Part shown: positions 5,413 through 5,544 of the stretch, piece by piece
Layout: each line of letters starts with the position of its first letter
Position numbering within the stretch: position 1 is the first letter of the stretch
Translations under genes and position numbers: made by a program
Origin: Caldithrix sp.
GTDB taxonomy: Bacteria > Zhuqueibacterota > Zhuqueibacteria > Oceanimicrobiales > Oceanimicrobiaceae
NCBI GenBank assembly: GCA_004357015.1
Contig: SMXE01000100.1
Coordinates: 1-5,544, forward strand
DNA: 5,544 nucleotides
Reading direction: 5' to 3'
The notes under the pieces: model-generated
The model's input: only the letters and a program-made list of their open reading frames with translations
Databases searched by the model: none
Told to the model about the DNA's origin: nothing

Positions 5413-5440
5413 TCTTACCTTTCAAGTCTTACCTTTCAAG
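5413..5440 (-). repeat. 14-bp tandem duplication containing the ribosome binding site
   Basis: The 14-mer CTTGAAAGGTAAGA (minus strand) occurs twice head-to-tail (5440-5427 and 5426-5413), between the attC core and the TTG start at 5411. Each copy holds an AAAGGT ribosome-site-like core; only the nearer copy is well placed. The duplication probably arose by slippage and lengthens the leader by one unit. Confidence 0.75.
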
Positions 5441-5544
5441 TATAACGCTGCGCATAACCGGCACTGCCATTCATGGCACTTAACTTTGATAAAAAGATAA
5501 ATCTTGCGGCAGTGCTCAAAACTCAGAAATCACGCCATAGCGGC
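5440..5544 (-). other. Second integron attC site, cut by the right edge
   Basis: On the minus strand the element ends GGTTATGCGCAGCGTTATAC, with core GTTATAC at 5446-5440, 28 nt before the DUF5674 start. Inside lies an 8-bp perfect inverted repeat (GCACTGCC 5461-5468 with GGCAGTGC 5508-5515), a TGCCAT/ATGGCA dyad (5465-5478), and the 10-mer GGCGTGATTT near the edge, which also occurs in the attC at 4579-4707 at a matching place in its left arm. By that comparison the opposite core should lie roughly 20-35 bp beyond the window, giving a length similar to the other site. It closes the upstream side of the DUF5674 cassette. Confidence 0.62.

Larger units (their letters stand above)
4585..5445 (-). 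mobile_element. Complete integron gene cassette carrying a two-gene unit
   Basis: From the R' core of the right-hand attC (G5446/T5445) to the R' core of the next attC (4585) is 861 bp, holding the DUF5674 gene, its coupled partner and one attC. Both genes read in the attC direction, with a 28-nt leader and a 21-nt gap between the last stop and the attC. Such tight packing without an internal promoter is the standard cassette plan. No integrase gene or attI is visible; by orientation they should lie to the right of the window. Confidence 0.68.

Overview
All recognisable genes in this window read on the minus strand, so transcription runs from high to low coordinates. The DNA is a mosaic. The first ~2.85 kb is GC-rich, ~2.86-3.74 kb is clearly AT-rich, and the rest is intermediate. 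The small genes on the right have unrelated phylogenetic flavours: a YehS/DUF1456 protein of proteobacterial type, a DUF5674 protein, a SEC-C protein and a REP-transposase scrap. This fits an integron cassette region next to chromosomal sequence. The host cannot be named. The TPR/CsgG-type genes at the left resemble genes of Acidobacteriota-like or deltaproteobacterial-like genomes, but this is only an impression.

Right part (about 3.74-5.54 kb): two long imperfect-palindrome sites look like integron attC recombination sites. One is complete (4579-4707) and one is cut by the window edge (5440-5544). Both have GTTATRC-type core heptamers, and they share the 10-mer GGCGTGATTT on the minus strand. 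Between them lies a complete 861-bp cassette with two genes joined by an ATGA overlap: DUF5674 (5076-5411) and an unrecognised 116-aa partner (4729-5079). The next cassette starts with a SEC-C zinc-motif protein (4090-4533), which overlaps a very acidic 127-aa protein (3743-4126) by 37 nt. Its own attC is missing.

Middle (about 2.83-3.74 kb): immediately after the acidic-protein gene comes a scrap of a REP-associated (Y1) transposase C-terminus. It is followed by an intact YehS-like DUF1456 gene (3139-3603). About 310 bp of AT-rich non-coding DNA follows, with an 18-bp perfect palindrome and related TGGAAA motifs. I read this as a replacement or insertion that destroyed the cassette's attC.

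Left part (1-2.83 kb): a class I SAM methyltransferase broken by a frameshift (2020-2827) is followed by a 460-bp gene-free stretch holding a possible short attC-like site (1697-1760). After that come a secreted TPR protein with a CsgG/FlgO-like central domain (480-1556) and the start of a TPR lipoprotein (1-285, running off the left edge). The two TPR proteins are probably envelope proteins of the host chromosome.

The best candidates for a new system are the two translationally coupled cassettes, DUF5674 + partner and SEC-C + acidic protein. Both have the layout of toxin-antitoxin or effector-partner pairs. No function can be shown from sequence alone.
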